DNA from: Runella defluvii
GTDB taxonomy: Bacteria; Bacteroidota; Bacteroidia; Cytophagales; Spirosomataceae
Direction: 5' to 3'
Assembly (NCBI RefSeq): GCF_014195535.1
Contig: NZ_JACIBY010000017.1
Coordinates: forward strand, 62,001-126,000
Length of the DNA stretch: 64,000 bases
Shown here: in pieces, positions 34,062 through 43,274 of the stretch
How the letters are laid out: the number at the start of each line of letters is the position of its first letter
How positions within the stretch are numbered: position 1 is the first letter of the stretch
The notes under the pieces: generated by a model
The model's database searches: none
What the model saw: only the letters and a program-made list of their open reading frames with translations
Told to the model about the DNA's origin: nothing
Program-made: the position numbers and the translations under genes

Positions 34062-35045
34062 ATGGCAAATGTACTATGGCTGCAAGGAGGCGCGTGCAGT
34101 GGCAATACCATGTCATTCTTAAATGCCGAAGAGCCTACGGTGGTTGACCTCGTCACCGATTTCGGCGTCAATATTCTCTGGCACCCTTCCATTGGGCTTG
34201 AGATTGGTCACCAAGTGACCGAGCTACTCGACGACATCATCAAGGGAAAAGTGCAATGCGACATTTTGGTATATGAAGGAAGTATCATCAAAGGCCCTAA
34301 AAATACAGGCACGATGAACTACTTCTGCGACCGCCCCATGAAGGACTGGGTAAAGGAGTTATCGGAGGTAGCGGGTTTTGTGGTTGCCATTGGCGACTGC
34401 GCCACCTGGGGCGGAATTCCCGCCGTGGAACCCAACCCCAGCGAATCGACGGGCGTACAGTTTTTGCGCAAAGAAAAAGGTGGCTTTTTGGGGGCTAATT
34501 ACAAATCAAAAGGTGGTTTGCCCGTCATCAACATCCCTGGCTGTCCTGCTCACCCCGACTGGATTACGCAAATTTTGGTGGCCATTGCTACGGGTCGTAT
34601 CGGGGATGTTTTATTAGACGACTACCACCGTCCCAAAACGTTCTTTACCGATTTTGTCCAAACGGGCTGTACCAACGTTGTCAATTTTGCCAATAAAGTG
34701 GATGGAGGTTTTGGAAAACGAGGCAACGGTTGCTTGTTCTACGAAGTGGGCTGCCGTGGGCCCATGACCCGGGCGAGTTGTAACAAAATATTGTGGAACC
34801 GTCAATCGAGTAAAACCCGCGCCAATCACCCCTGCTTAGGTTGTACTGAACCAGGCTTCCCGCACCACGATTTGGCCAAAGGAAGTGTCTTCAAAACCCT
34901 CAAGTATTTGGGCTTTTTGCCCCAAGACGTACCTGCGGGCAACTCCAAACTTGGTTACTACATGCGCGCTGGTTTTGAAAAAACAATGCACGCCGTGGAA
35001 GTCGGGCTTGGTATCGAAAAAGCCCACAGCCAAGGTTCTAAATAG
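34062..35045 (+). CDS. hupS: [NiFe]-hydrogenase small subunit (group 2a-like)
   Basis: 327 residues. It carries the iron-sulfur cluster relay of uptake hydrogenases: proximal-cluster cysteines C12 (GGACSGNT), C113 (GDCATWGG) and C161 (PGCPAHPDW), and distal/medial ligands in GCLFYEVGCRGPMT and HPCLGCTEPGFP (C258, C261). There is no Tat signal and no C-terminal membrane helix, unlike group 1 enzymes; the N-terminus (MANVLWLQGGACSGNTMSFL) and overall pattern match the soluble cyanobacterial HupS/mycobacterial HucS type. It passes electrons from H2 oxidation to an unknown acceptor. First gene of the island, 44 bp before the large subunit gene. Confidence 0.95.
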   Translation: MANVLWLQGGACSGNTMSFLNAEEPTVVDLVTDFGVNILWHPSIGLEIGHQVTELLDDIIKGKVQCDILVYEGSIIKGPKNTGTMNYFCDRPMKDWVKELSEVAGFVVAIGDCATWGGIPAVEPNPSESTGVQFLRKEKGGFLGANYKSKGGLPVINIPGCPAHPDWITQILVAIATGRIGDVLLDDYHRPKTFFTDFVQTGCTNVVNFANKVDGGFGKRGNGCLFYEVGCRGPMTRASCNKILWNRQSSKTRANHPCLGCTEPGFPHHDLAKGSVFKTLKYLGFLPQDVPAGNSKLGYYMRAGFEKTMHAVEVGLGIEKAHSQGSK

Positions 35046-35089
35046 TTTCCCCCAATCGCATTTTATCACTTCAATTTGAACACACTCCA

Positions 35090-36682
35090 ATGGCAATCAC
35101 CAAAGAACTAAATATATCCCCCGTAGGTCGGGTAGAAGGCGACCTCGACGTAAAAGTATATATGGAAGATGGCGTAGTGACCCGCGCCCACACGCAAGCG
35201 GCGATGTTCCGTGGTTTTGAGCAAATTATGGCGGGCAAAGACCCCCAATCGGGCTTGATTGTTACCCCTCGTATTTGTGGAATTTGCGGTGGTTCGCACT
35301 TGTACTGTGCTTCATCGGCTTTAGACACCGCTTGGGGCACCACCTTGCCGCCGAATGCCCTCTTGCTTCGTGCCTTGGGACAAGCCACCGAAACCATCCA
35401 AAGTATTCCGCGTTGGTTTTACGCCATTTTTGCCACCGACTTGGCCAATAAAAAATTTGCGAACAAACCCCTTTACGCCGAAGTTGTAAAACGCTGGGCA
35501 GCGTATGTGGGTACTTCCTTCCAAAAGGGAGTCACCACGAGCGCGCTACCTGTGCAAGTGTATGCACTTTTTGGCGGTCAATGGCCGCACTCTAGCTACA
35601 TGGTACCTGGCGGGGTGATGAGCGCCCCTACCCTCAAAGACATCACGCGGGCCCACGCTATCATGAACCAATTCCGCAAAGATTGGCTCGAAAGCATCTT
35701 TTTGGGCTGTTCGATTGAGCGTTACATGCAAATCAAAACGTGGGACGATTTGATGGAGTGGGTCGAAGAAAACGAATCGCAACGCAACTCCGACTTGGGC
35801 TTGTACATTCGGGCAGGGATTGAGTTTGGGCTCCATAAATTTGGACAAGGGGTAGGTAAATTTGTGGCGTTTGGTACCTATATTCACAAAGATTTGTGGA
35901 ACCAGCCCAAAATTGAAACCCGTAATAACGCCGTGATTAGTCCTGGTGGTTTTTGGGACGGCAAAAAGTACTATGAATTAGACCATTTGCAAGTGCAAGA
36001 GCACGTCAAGCACGCATGGTACGCCGATGTACCCGCCGCCCACCCTTGGGACGAACCATTGCCAACGCCGCTGCCGTCGCAAAACTTGGCCGAAACCAAC
36101 TTTAACGATAAATACAGCTGGTCGAAAGCACCGCGTTACATGAATTTTGCGGCCGAAGCTGGGCCTTTGTCGCGCGTGATTATGAATGCCAATCCTGCCA
36201 ACAAAGCACACCAATTCCAAGATCCGCTCTTCATGGATATTATGGAGAAAATGGGGCCAAGTGTGTTTACCCGCACGTTGGCACGCTTGCACGAAGCGCC
36301 TCGTTTGTACTTAATGATTGACGAATGGCTCCGTCAAGTGGACCTCAACGGCGACTTTTACATCAAACCCACTGAACGCGACGGCAAAGGTTGGGGAGCT
36401 ACGGAAGCAGCGCGTGGGGCATTGGCACACTGGATTGAAATTGAAAACGGCGTCATCAAAAACTATCAAGTGATGGCTCCAACCACTTGGAACGTAGGCC
36501 CTAACGACGAAACGGGCAACCCTGGGCCCATTGAGGCCGCCTTGGAAGGCACCGAAATCGAAGACCCGCATGACCCCGTGGAAGTAGGTTTGGTGGCTCG
36601 TTCGTTTGACTCTTGCTTGGTATGTACCGTTCACGCCCACGATGGCAAAAGTGGTCAGGAACTAGCGAAGTTTAAGTTGTAA
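35090..36682 (+). CDS. hupL: [NiFe]-hydrogenase large subunit (group 2a-like)
   Basis: 530 residues. The active-site cysteines are in RICGICGGSH (C63, C66) and in the C-terminal DSCLVCTVH (C509, C512). A 15-residue tail after H515 should be removed by the maturation protease once nickel is in place. It binds the Ni-Fe(CN)2CO centre and splits H2. The DSC (not DPC) form and ending AHDGK are typical of group 2a as I know it. It functions in the cytoplasm with HupS. Confidence 0.95.
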   Translation: MAITKELNISPVGRVEGDLDVKVYMEDGVVTRAHTQAAMFRGFEQIMAGKDPQSGLIVTPRICGICGGSHLYCASSALDTAWGTTLPPNALLLRALGQATETIQSIPRWFYAIFATDLANKKFANKPLYAEVVKRWAAYVGTSFQKGVTTSALPVQVYALFGGQWPHSSYMVPGGVMSAPTLKDITRAHAIMNQFRKDWLESIFLGCSIERYMQIKTWDDLMEWVEENESQRNSDLGLYIRAGIEFGLHKFGQGVGKFVAFGTYIHKDLWNQPKIETRNNAVISPGGFWDGKKYYELDHLQVQEHVKHAWYADVPAAHPWDEPLPTPLPSQNLAETNFNDKYSWSKAPRYMNFAAEAGPLSRVIMNANPANKAHQFQDPLFMDIMEKMGPSVFTRTLARLHEAPRLYLMIDEWLRQVDLNGDFYIKPTERDGKGWGATEAARGALAHWIEIENGVIKNYQVMAPTTWNVGPNDETGNPGPIEAALEGTEIEDPHDPVEVGLVARSFDSCLVCTVHAHDGKSGQELAKFKL

Positions 36683-36693
36683 ATTATTTTTTA

Positions 36694-36800
36694 ACCACAA
36701 AGGACTCAAAGAATCGCACAAAGTTCACAAAGAGAAAAATAACATTGTGTTCTTGGAGCTGCATCGTTGATTCCTTTGTGATGAACTTCTTTTGCATATC
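36694..36800. repeat. CACAAAG-type intergenic repeat element
   Basis: The gap between hupL and the protease gene holds AACCACAAAGGACTCAAAG, GCACAAAG and TTCACAAAG, and at its right end the inverted CCTTTGTG and GAACTTC. The pattern is that of a dispersed non-coding repeat that has landed inside the operon. No promoter is evident. Confidence 0.5.
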
Positions 36801-36802
36801 AC

Positions 36803-37294
36803 ATGAAAAAAACAGCGATAATGGGGTTTGGGAACCCGTGCCGAAGCGACGACGGAGTCGGCTGCTTTGTAATTGAACAACTCAAAAACCAATTCGCTGA
36901 AAATGAACAGGTAAGTTTATTTGACATGGGCACTTCAGCTTTTGAGGTGCTCTTTCACTTACAAGGTCATGAACGAATCATCGTGGTGGATGCCGTGGTC
37001 AATTCGGGAGAAACCCCAGGAACATTGTATCGACTGCCTGCCTCCGAAATCAACGCACACATTCAGGATGACCCGATGGTGTTTTTGCACAGCTTAAAAT
37101 GGGATCAAGCACTTTCGTACGCCAAAAAAATCTTACGCGAAGCCTACCCCGACGACATTCAGGTGTATTTGATTGCCGTGGACAACCTTCGGCTTGACAT
37201 TGGTTTGAGTCAGCCCGTTCGTGAAGCAGGCGACCGCGTTGTTGCGTTGATTTTGAACGAATTGGAATTAGCTACGTATGACACTACAGCTTAA
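36803..37294 (+). CDS. hupW: Hydrogenase maturation protease
   Basis: 163 residues of the HycI/HyaD/HoxW peptidase fold. Conserved GFGNPCRSDDGVG near the N-terminus, Asp in DMGTS, VVDAV and the metal-binding His in FLHSLKW. It reads nickel in the large-subunit precursor and clips the C-terminal tail after His 515. Its 3' end overlaps the next gene by 17 bp. The symbol follows cyanobacterial usage (HupW for the group 2a protease); hupD would be an equal choice. Confidence 0.9.
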   Translation: MKKTAIMGFGNPCRSDDGVGCFVIEQLKNQFAENEQVSLFDMGTSAFEVLFHLQGHERIIVVDAVVNSGETPGTLYRLPASEINAHIQDDPMVFLHSLKWDQALSYAKKILREAYPDDIQVYLIAVDNLRLDIGLSQPVREAGDRVVALILNELELATYDTTA

Positions 37295-37586
37295 AAATGG
37301 GCATTTGATTCTCCCTGTGGCGTTGGTGCAGTCGGTGTTGGAAAACGAAGCGCAGGTCAATTGGGTGTATTATCCCGAGCGGCAAACCTTATTGTTGGCA
37401 GGAAAATCCAAACAGTTTTTTGAAAAACTCCATAAAACGAATTGGCAAACGCTCAAAGACAAAAACTTACTTGGAGACAAAGCTTTTTACCTCCGTGGCT
37501 TGTTGCTTGATTTTGAGCTCGACGAGCACGACCGTGAACTAGCTTACGACGTTACCCAAGTGGGCATTATCAACGTACGACTGTGA
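37278..37586 (+). CDS. Small hydrogenase-island protein A, unknown
   Basis: 102 residues, soluble. Not recognised. Beta-rich first half (LKNGHLILPVALVQSVLENE, VNWVYYPERQTLLLAG), helical middle (KQFFEKLHKTNWQTLKD), acidic C-terminus (LDFELDEHDRELAYDV). Its start lies inside the protease gene and its stop overlaps the next GTG start, so it is tightly coupled to hydrogenase maturation genes. A role in assembling or regulating the enzyme is inferred from position only. Confidence 0.72.
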   Translation: MTLQLKNGHLILPVALVQSVLENEAQVNWVYYPERQTLLLAGKSKQFFEKLHKTNWQTLKDKNLLGDKAFYLRGLLLDFELDEHDRELAYDVTQVGIINVRL

Positions 37587-37909
37587 ACCCATTTCCCGAT
37601 TCTCGCGCAGGTTTTACCCTCAACATCCGAGGTTTGTACAGAGATTTAGAGGTACTTATCAACGACCGTTGGCTTCATTCGACCGAAGTACGTTACCGAA
37701 TCGAAACCCGAAAAGGACGTTGGCATCTGACCATGGTCTATGTGTATGTTCAGAACCCATTTCAGTTTTTATGCCGAAGGCTCGACCATTACGATACCGA
37801 AGAAAAAGCTAAATTATACGCTCAATTGTTTCGGCGCGGCATGCAGCGCGACGCCCGAGGAACCCTTAAATCTAACGCTTTACATGTTTTCGATATTTGC
37901 CTCAATTGA
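37583..37909 (+). CDS. Small hydrogenase-island protein B, unknown
   Basis: 108 residues, GTG start in a GTGA overlap with the preceding gene. Not recognised. It is basic, with the segments YRIETRKGRWHLTMVYVYV and DTEEKAKLYAQLFRRGMQRD. Its C-terminal coding overlaps the TPR gene start by 26 bp. The tight packing argues that it is a true gene and acts with its neighbours. Confidence 0.7.
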   Translation: MNPFPDSRAGFTLNIRGLYRDLEVLINDRWLHSTEVRYRIETRKGRWHLTMVYVYVQNPFQFLCRRLDHYDTEEKAKLYAQLFRRGMQRDARGTLKSNALHVFDICLN

Positions 37910-39398
37910 CCAACTCCCTGCTTTACAGGCCATTATTGACAGCGAATTTCGCCTCAACGAAGTCGTCAGTGTCAAAGAAATGCCTTCGATTGGGGAAGAA
38001 ATCACGAACCGATTTTTGGTAATACGTGACCATGAAATTTTTATTCCGATTGATTGGGCCAACGAAGCTCCGCCCTTTCTTCTCCCTTATCCCCTGGAGT
38101 TTAGCGCGCAAAATTTGTTGGCAGTGGTTTATACCAAACTCGGAAATTATGAGAAAGCGTACGAATTGGCCGAATTCAACCCGTTTCTTCTGCGGGACAT
38201 CGACACCCTCAAATGCCTCCAACACGGGGTGCAGGTGAGAATCACGGAGGAGCCGTTCACAAAGCTGCCGTCCTTTGAAATGTATCGGTATTGGCACAAC
38301 ACCGCCGTCATGGCTCACTATGGCGAATTGACGCACTTTGTGCATTACGTTACCATAAAGAAATACTACCAAAAAGCCCTCGAAGCGGCCCCCGATGATG
38401 AATGGCGGGCGTTTACGGGCAAACATTATGCCTCGCTCTTGTTAGACGCGGACGAACTGAGTGAAGCCGAGTGGCTAGTAAATCAATGCCGAGATACGGC
38501 CATTTCCGAAGATGCACAGTTTGAATTATTGGCGGTTCTTTGTGCGATTTGGATAAAGAAAATACAGGTGCCTTACGATACGGAGCTGCTCCAACAAATC
38601 AAAAATACGTTGGCCACTCTTGTCTCCTATTATGAACAACGACAAAACGGGGCACAAGCAGCTTTGTTACTCACAGATGCTTCTCAAATTGCTAATTTGA
38701 CCGATAGTTTTGCCGAATCGTTGGGTTACATCAATCGAGCCATTGCGTTATTGCGCCAAGAAGATATTCCTGAACTGGTAGCCAATGCGCACTACCGAAA
38801 AGGGACACTGTTATACACATGGGCTCAAAATGGCAATCCACAATTTTTGAAACCTGCCATGGAAGCCTACCAAGAAGCACTCAAACTATTTACCCGCGAC
38901 AATGCGCCTGAGGTGTTTGCCGAAATTCATCACCATTTGGGCGTGATTTATTCAGAAATTCCTGACGAAGTCAAGAAAAAAGGGATTTGGGCGGCTGTTT
39001 CGGTAAGTTCTTTCAAAGAAGCACTCCGCTATTTTACCCGCGAAACCAATCCGTACGAATACGCGCGCATCTGCAACAGTTACGCCAATGCCCTCACCAA
39101 ATACCCCGAAGCTGCCCAAAGCGACAACCACGCTAAAGCGCTGTCGTTTTATCGGGAGGCGTTGGACGTACGGACGGCGGCAGACTACCCGCACGAACGG
39201 GCTTTGACCTTGCTCAATTTTTTAGAAATAGGCTGGTTTGTTCACCACGAAAACGAAGCAAGCGAAAAAGCGCTGTTGGGAGAAATGGAAAGCTACATTG
39301 CCGAACTACCCAAGTTGACTAGCGATGCGTCGTTGTTGATAGAAGTAGCGCAGCACCAAGAAAAATTGGAGAAATTAAGAACATTGGTTGGACTATAA
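37884..39398 (+). CDS. TPR-repeat protein of the hydrogenase island
   Basis: 504 residues from ATG 37884 (MFSIFASIDQLPALQA); the frame is open further upstream, but that part would run deep into the preceding gene. The second half has several TPR-like helical pairs (AMEAYQEALKLFTRDNAPEV, SSFKEALRYFTRETNPYEYA, ALSFYREALDVRTAADYPHE), each set being about 34-40 residues. No signal peptide, so cytoplasmic. TPR arrays bind other proteins; it may be a chaperone or scaffold for the hydrogenase. I recall TPR genes beside actinobacterial group 2a hydrogenases but cannot check. Confidence 0.82.
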   Translation: MFSIFASIDQLPALQAIIDSEFRLNEVVSVKEMPSIGEEITNRFLVIRDHEIFIPIDWANEAPPFLLPYPLEFSAQNLLAVVYTKLGNYEKAYELAEFNPFLLRDIDTLKCLQHGVQVRITEEPFTKLPSFEMYRYWHNTAVMAHYGELTHFVHYVTIKKYYQKALEAAPDDEWRAFTGKHYASLLLDADELSEAEWLVNQCRDTAISEDAQFELLAVLCAIWIKKIQVPYDTELLQQIKNTLATLVSYYEQRQNGAQAALLLTDASQIANLTDSFAESLGYINRAIALLRQEDIPELVANAHYRKGTLLYTWAQNGNPQFLKPAMEAYQEALKLFTRDNAPEVFAEIHHHLGVIYSEIPDEVKKKGIWAAVSVSSFKEALRYFTRETNPYEYARICNSYANALTKYPEAAQSDNHAKALSFYREALDVRTAADYPHERALTLLNFLEIGWFVHHENEASEKALLGEMESYIAELPKLTSDASLLIEVAQHQEKLEKLRTLVGL

Positions 39399-39479
39399 AA
39401 TCTTAATACCCCCACGCTTTTACCTAAATCAACGCTAGGAATGGCTTTAACCCTGACTTTTGAAGTCGAAAAAATAAGT

Positions 39480-39506
39480 CCTTCCAAGTTTTGAAAACTT
39501 GGAAGG
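39480..39506. repeat. 27-bp palindrome CCTTCCAAGTTTT-G-AAAACTTGGAAGG
   Basis: Perfect 13-bp arms around one base, in the 130-bp gap between the TPR gene and hypA. Related palindromes with the GTTTT/AAAAC core occur at 45467-45499 and 61751-61790. It may end or attenuate transcription in the middle of the island. Confidence 0.8.
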
Positions 39507-39528
39507 GTCATACAAAACCGCTTGATAA

Positions 39529-39870
39529 ATGCACGAAATATCATTGGTACGGAACATTTTCAGAACGTTGGAAGAAGAATTTCCCAACGACATGCAGCGC
39601 ATTCGCGGGATTTATTTAAAAGCGGGACTTTTGTCTAATGTCCAGCCTATTTTGATGCAGAATGCGTTTCAGGCTGTTTTGGAAGACCAGCCCAAGTACA
39701 ATAAAACCAGCTTACACGTCGAGGTTTTGTCCATTTTAATTCATTGCGACCTCTGTGGACAAACATCAGAAGTTGAACAATACCGCTTCGTGTGTAGTCA
39801 TTGCGGGCGGCCAAGTCGAAACGTGATACAAGGAGAAGAATTACTCATCAGTAAAGTAGAATTTGACTAA
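39529..39870 (+). CDS. hypA: Hydrogenase nickel incorporation protein HypA
   Basis: 113 residues. The N-terminal MHEISLV holds the nickel-binding His2, and the zinc ribbon has C73, C76, C89 and C92 (HCDLCG ... VCSHCG). HypA delivers Ni to the large-subunit precursor together with HypB, in the cytoplasm. Starts 23 bp after a palindrome and 6 bp before hypB. Confidence 0.95.
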   Translation: MHEISLVRNIFRTLEEEFPNDMQRIRGIYLKAGLLSNVQPILMQNAFQAVLEDQPKYNKTSLHVEVLSILIHCDLCGQTSEVEQYRFVCSHCGRPSRNVIQGEELLISKVEFD

Positions 39871-39875
39871 TTGCT

Positions 39876-40589
39876 ATGCAAAAACCTAAATCAAACCAAG
39901 CTTCCGTCGGGTCGGTACAGTGCGAAAACACGACGCTTAACCTACTAAAAGTAAACGATTTTGTGGCCAAAGCCATCCGCGACCGACTGCCGAACATCTT
40001 GGTCATCAACGTTTGTTCGTCGCCTGGCAGTGGTAAAACCACCCTCATGCAAGAAACGGGCAAGCGGCTTAAAGGCAAGTTAAACATGGCCGTTTTGGTG
40101 GGTGACCCCGAAACCGAGCGCGATGCCATCCGTATGCGCGATGTGGGTATCAACGCCCTGCAAATTGTAACGGGCGGCATGTGCCACATTGAGGCGCAGA
40201 TGATTTTCCAAGCCCTCGACCACATCGACCTCACGGGTACCGATGTGCTATTTATTGAAAACGTGGGCAATTTGGTTTGTCCAGCGGCTTTTGATTTGGG
40301 CGAAGACTACCGCGTAACGGTCTTGGCCTGCACCGAAGGCGACGACAAGCCCAAAAAATACCCTCGGATGTTTTTGACGAGCGAACTGCTCATCGTTTCC
40401 AAGTCTGACTTGTTGCCTTACGTTCCGTTTTCGGTGGAAGCGGTCACCAAAGACGCTCGCGACGTAAATCCTGACATCGAAGTACTTAGCATTTCGAGTT
40501 TGAAAGGCGACGGGATGGAAGCATGGTGCGATTGGTTGGTCGAACGGGTGCATGCAAAAAAAGAAAAAACCTCCGAAAAAGTAATGTAA
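39876..40589 (+). CDS. hypB: Hydrogenase nickel incorporation GTPase HypB
   Basis: 237 residues. P-loop SSPGSGKT at about 48-55, metal-binding C103-H104 (GGMCHIEA) and the FIENVGNLVCPAAFDLG region. It lacks the His-rich nickel-storage stretch seen in some HypB proteins, so it is the plain GTPase form. It drives nickel delivery with HypA. Confidence 0.95.
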   Translation: MQKPKSNQASVGSVQCENTTLNLLKVNDFVAKAIRDRLPNILVINVCSSPGSGKTTLMQETGKRLKGKLNMAVLVGDPETERDAIRMRDVGINALQIVTGGMCHIEAQMIFQALDHIDLTGTDVLFIENVGNLVCPAAFDLGEDYRVTVLACTEGDDKPKKYPRMFLTSELLIVSKSDLLPYVPFSVEAVTKDARDVNPDIEVLSISSLKGDGMEAWCDWLVERVHAKKEKTSEKVM

Positions 40590-40596
40590 AACAGTT

Positions 40597-42963
40597 ATGT
40601 GGGTGGAAACTGCCGAAAATACAATCCAGCAAGTTGTTTCTCAAAAGTCAGTTTCTTTTGAAGAACAAACGTATGGTATTCGGCTCACGGGCATTGTGCA
40701 AGGGGTTGGGTTTCGGCCATTTGTTTATCAACTAGCCCATGAATGGGGGCTGACAGGGACAGTAAGCAACGGTCCCGAAGGCGTAAAAGTGGTTTTAACG
40801 ACCGACCTAACTACGGCAAACCGTTTTTTAGAAACCCTTTTGGCCAATACCCCGCCCCAAGCTTTGGTAGAAAAATATGAGTTAGAGTCGCTCCCTTTTT
40901 GTTCCTTTCAAACGTTTAAAATCATTGAAAGTCAGGCTGGGAAACTTACCAATGGACTCAAACTTACCCCCGATTTTGCGATGTGTTCTTCCTGCCGAGC
41001 GGAACTACATGACCCACAAAACCGTCGTTTTCGGTATCCATTCATCACCTGCACCCAATGCGGTCCGCGCTATTCCATTCAGCGAGCAGTTCCCTACGAC
41101 CGCGCCCAAACGACGATGCAGGTCTTTGAAATGTGTCCCGCTTGTTTGGACGAATACAACGACCCTAATCATCGTCGTTTTTACTCCCAAACCAATTCTT
41201 GTCCCACCTGCGGCATTCAATTGGGCTGGTACACGTGCCGACAAGCTACTGCGTATTCTTCCTCTTTTTTACACGATACCCATTGGATTTTAGACCGCGC
41301 CCATCGGGCCTTGAAAGCGGGAAAAATTGTTGCGGTGAAAGGAATTGGGGGGTATCTTTTGCTTTGTGATGCCACCCATGAAAGCGCAGTGGCAACCCTT
41401 CGCGAACGAAAACACCGACCCACTAAACCCTTTGCCGTCCTTTATCCAACGTTAGACGTTTTACAACGAGAAGCAACCGTCGGTGACCAAGAATCCGATG
41501 CTTTGTTGAGTTCAGTTGCGCCGATTGTGTTGGTTCGTCCACATAAAACCACTTCCATTGCTCCGTCAGTCAATCCTGGCCTTGCGCACTTGGGGGTTAT
41601 GTTACCCTATGCTCCTTTGTTGGAATTACTGGCGCACGATTTTGGAAAACCATTGGTAGCAACGAGTGGAAATCGAAGTGGAAGTCCCATTATTTTCAAA
41701 GACGCTGACGCCTTGACCGAACTCAGTCAAGTCGCCGATTTTATCTTAACGCACAACCGAGAAATTGTACTTCCCCAAGACGACTCCGTCTTACGGTTTT
41801 CACCTTTTTATGCCAAACAAATTGTACTCCGTCGCAGTCGAGGGCTAACGGGAAGCGTAAACGCCACTGGTCTTACCTCAACTACGTCTATCCAACTTTC
41901 GTTTGGCGCTTCTCAAAAAAGTACATTTACGCTCCTTGCCGCAGACAACCTGCATACAAGTCAGTACCTTGGTGATTTGGAAGACTGGGAAACCCAAACG
42001 CATTTTAAACATACGCTCCAGCACCTTGTAAAGGTATTTGATGTAGAACCTAACCGTTTTTCAGCCGATGCCCACCAAGGTTATTTTTCTACCCAACTAG
42101 CGCACGAATGGGCAAAAGCGACGAAGTCAACCCTTCAAAAAATTCAACATCACGTTGCGCACTTTGCCGCTGTTTTGGCAGAGCACCGACTCCCCTCTTC
42201 TCCTGAACCCATCGCAGGAATTGTTTGGGATGGCACGGGATTAGGCTCCGACGGGCACAGCTGGGGCGGCGAGTTTTTTTTGTATTTTCCTAATCCTTCT
42301 CGTCCCTTGGGAGAAAACATCGAGCGAATAGCGTATTTTGAGTATTTCGACTCGTTGGCGGGGGATAAAATGGCAGTAGAACCTCGATTGTCGGCTTTTT
42401 CATTGCTTTTTCCTGAAAAAGAAGAACTAATCAACAACAAGTTTTCGGAGAAAGAACGTAGCTTTTACGCCAAACTTTTAGCCAAAAATACCCTAAAAAC
42501 GTCCTCCGTTGGAAGACTATTTGACGCCGTCGCTAGTCTATTAATCGGCATTGACAAAACAAGCTACGAAGGAGAAGCCGCCCTCCAATTGGAGGAATTG
42601 GCCGAACGCTATTTTTTAAAACATAGACTTTTAGTCACGCAATACTATTCATTGAAAAATCTCAATTATCGGTTTATTCCTTCCAAAGAACTGCTAGAAG
42701 CAATAGCCGAAGATGTCCTCACGGGCGTTCCAGTAGATGAAATCGCGGCGAAATTTCATGTAACGCTCGTCAAAATTATAGAAAAATTTACCCAAGAAAC
42801 AGGCGTCCAAAAAGTGGCTTTCAGCGGTGGTGTTTTCCAAAATGCGCTGTTGGTGGACCTTTGCATTGCGGTCTTGGGAGATACCCACGAGCTGTTTTTC
42901 CATCAACAATTTTCACCCAACGACGAATGTGTTTCGTTTGGACAGGCTGTGTTAACCCCTTAA
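40597..42963 (+). CDS. hypF: Carbamoyltransferase HypF
   Basis: 788 residues, full length. Domains in order: acylphosphatase (GIVQGVGFRPFVYQ), two zinc fingers (CSSCRAEL ... CTQCGPRYS; CPACLDEY ... CPTCG), YrdC-like domain (KPFAVLYPTLD, ATSGNRSGSPI) and a Kae1-like domain with HHVAHFAAVLAEH and the C-terminal AFSGGVFQNALL. It uses carbamoyl phosphate and ATP to make the thiocarbamate on HypE that becomes the CN ligand of the Fe. Confidence 0.96.
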   Translation: MWVETAENTIQQVVSQKSVSFEEQTYGIRLTGIVQGVGFRPFVYQLAHEWGLTGTVSNGPEGVKVVLTTDLTTANRFLETLLANTPPQALVEKYELESLPFCSFQTFKIIESQAGKLTNGLKLTPDFAMCSSCRAELHDPQNRRFRYPFITCTQCGPRYSIQRAVPYDRAQTTMQVFEMCPACLDEYNDPNHRRFYSQTNSCPTCGIQLGWYTCRQATAYSSSFLHDTHWILDRAHRALKAGKIVAVKGIGGYLLLCDATHESAVATLRERKHRPTKPFAVLYPTLDVLQREATVGDQESDALLSSVAPIVLVRPHKTTSIAPSVNPGLAHLGVMLPYAPLLELLAHDFGKPLVATSGNRSGSPIIFKDADALTELSQVADFILTHNREIVLPQDDSVLRFSPFYAKQIVLRRSRGLTGSVNATGLTSTTSIQLSFGASQKSTFTLLAADNLHTSQYLGDLEDWETQTHFKHTLQHLVKVFDVEPNRFSADAHQGYFSTQLAHEWAKATKSTLQKIQHHVAHFAAVLAEHRLPSSPEPIAGIVWDGTGLGSDGHSWGGEFFLYFPNPSRPLGENIERIAYFEYFDSLAGDKMAVEPRLSAFSLLFPEKEELINNKFSEKERSFYAKLLAKNTLKTSSVGRLFDAVASLLIGIDKTSYEGEAALQLEELAERYFLKHRLLVTQYYSLKNLNYRFIPSKELLEAIAEDVLTGVPVDEIAAKFHVTLVKIIEKFTQETGVQKVAFSGGVFQNALLVDLCIAVLGDTHELFFHQQFSPNDECVSFGQAVLTP

Positions 42964-42990
42964 TTATCAACCCCTCTCAACCTTACTTTT

Positions 42991-43269
42991 ATGTGTTTAG
43001 CAATTCCTGGTAAAATAAAATCCATAGAATTCCAGTACGACGGAACAGTACGCATGGCCAAAGTGCTCTTTGGTGGCATCACCAAAGAAGCCAGTTTGGA
43101 AATGGTGCCCGATGCCAAAGAAGGCGATTATGTGTTGGTACACGTGGGAGTGGCCATCAGCATCGTCGATGAAGAAGAGGCCCGAAAAACCTTCGCGTAT
43201 TTGGAGGAAATCGGAGAAATTGATGAGCTGGTAGAATCTTCCCAATTAGACCGCCCTAACCCCCTCTAG
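42991..43269 (+). CDS. hypC: HypC hydrogenase chaperone
   Basis: 92 residues starting MCLAIPGKI, the hallmark with the essential Cys2. It carries the Fe(CN)2CO unit with HypD and hands it to the large-subunit precursor. Five bases separate it from hypD. Confidence 0.96.
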   Translation: MCLAIPGKIKSIEFQYDGTVRMAKVLFGGITKEASLEMVPDAKEGDYVLVHVGVAISIVDEEEARKTFAYLEEIGEIDELVESSQLDRPNPL

Positions 43270-43274
43270 TTCCC

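Noticed and set aside
34062-36682. Group 1 membrane-bound respiratory hydrogenase
   Set aside because: The small subunit has no Tat signal or C-terminal anchor, and no cytochrome b gene follows.
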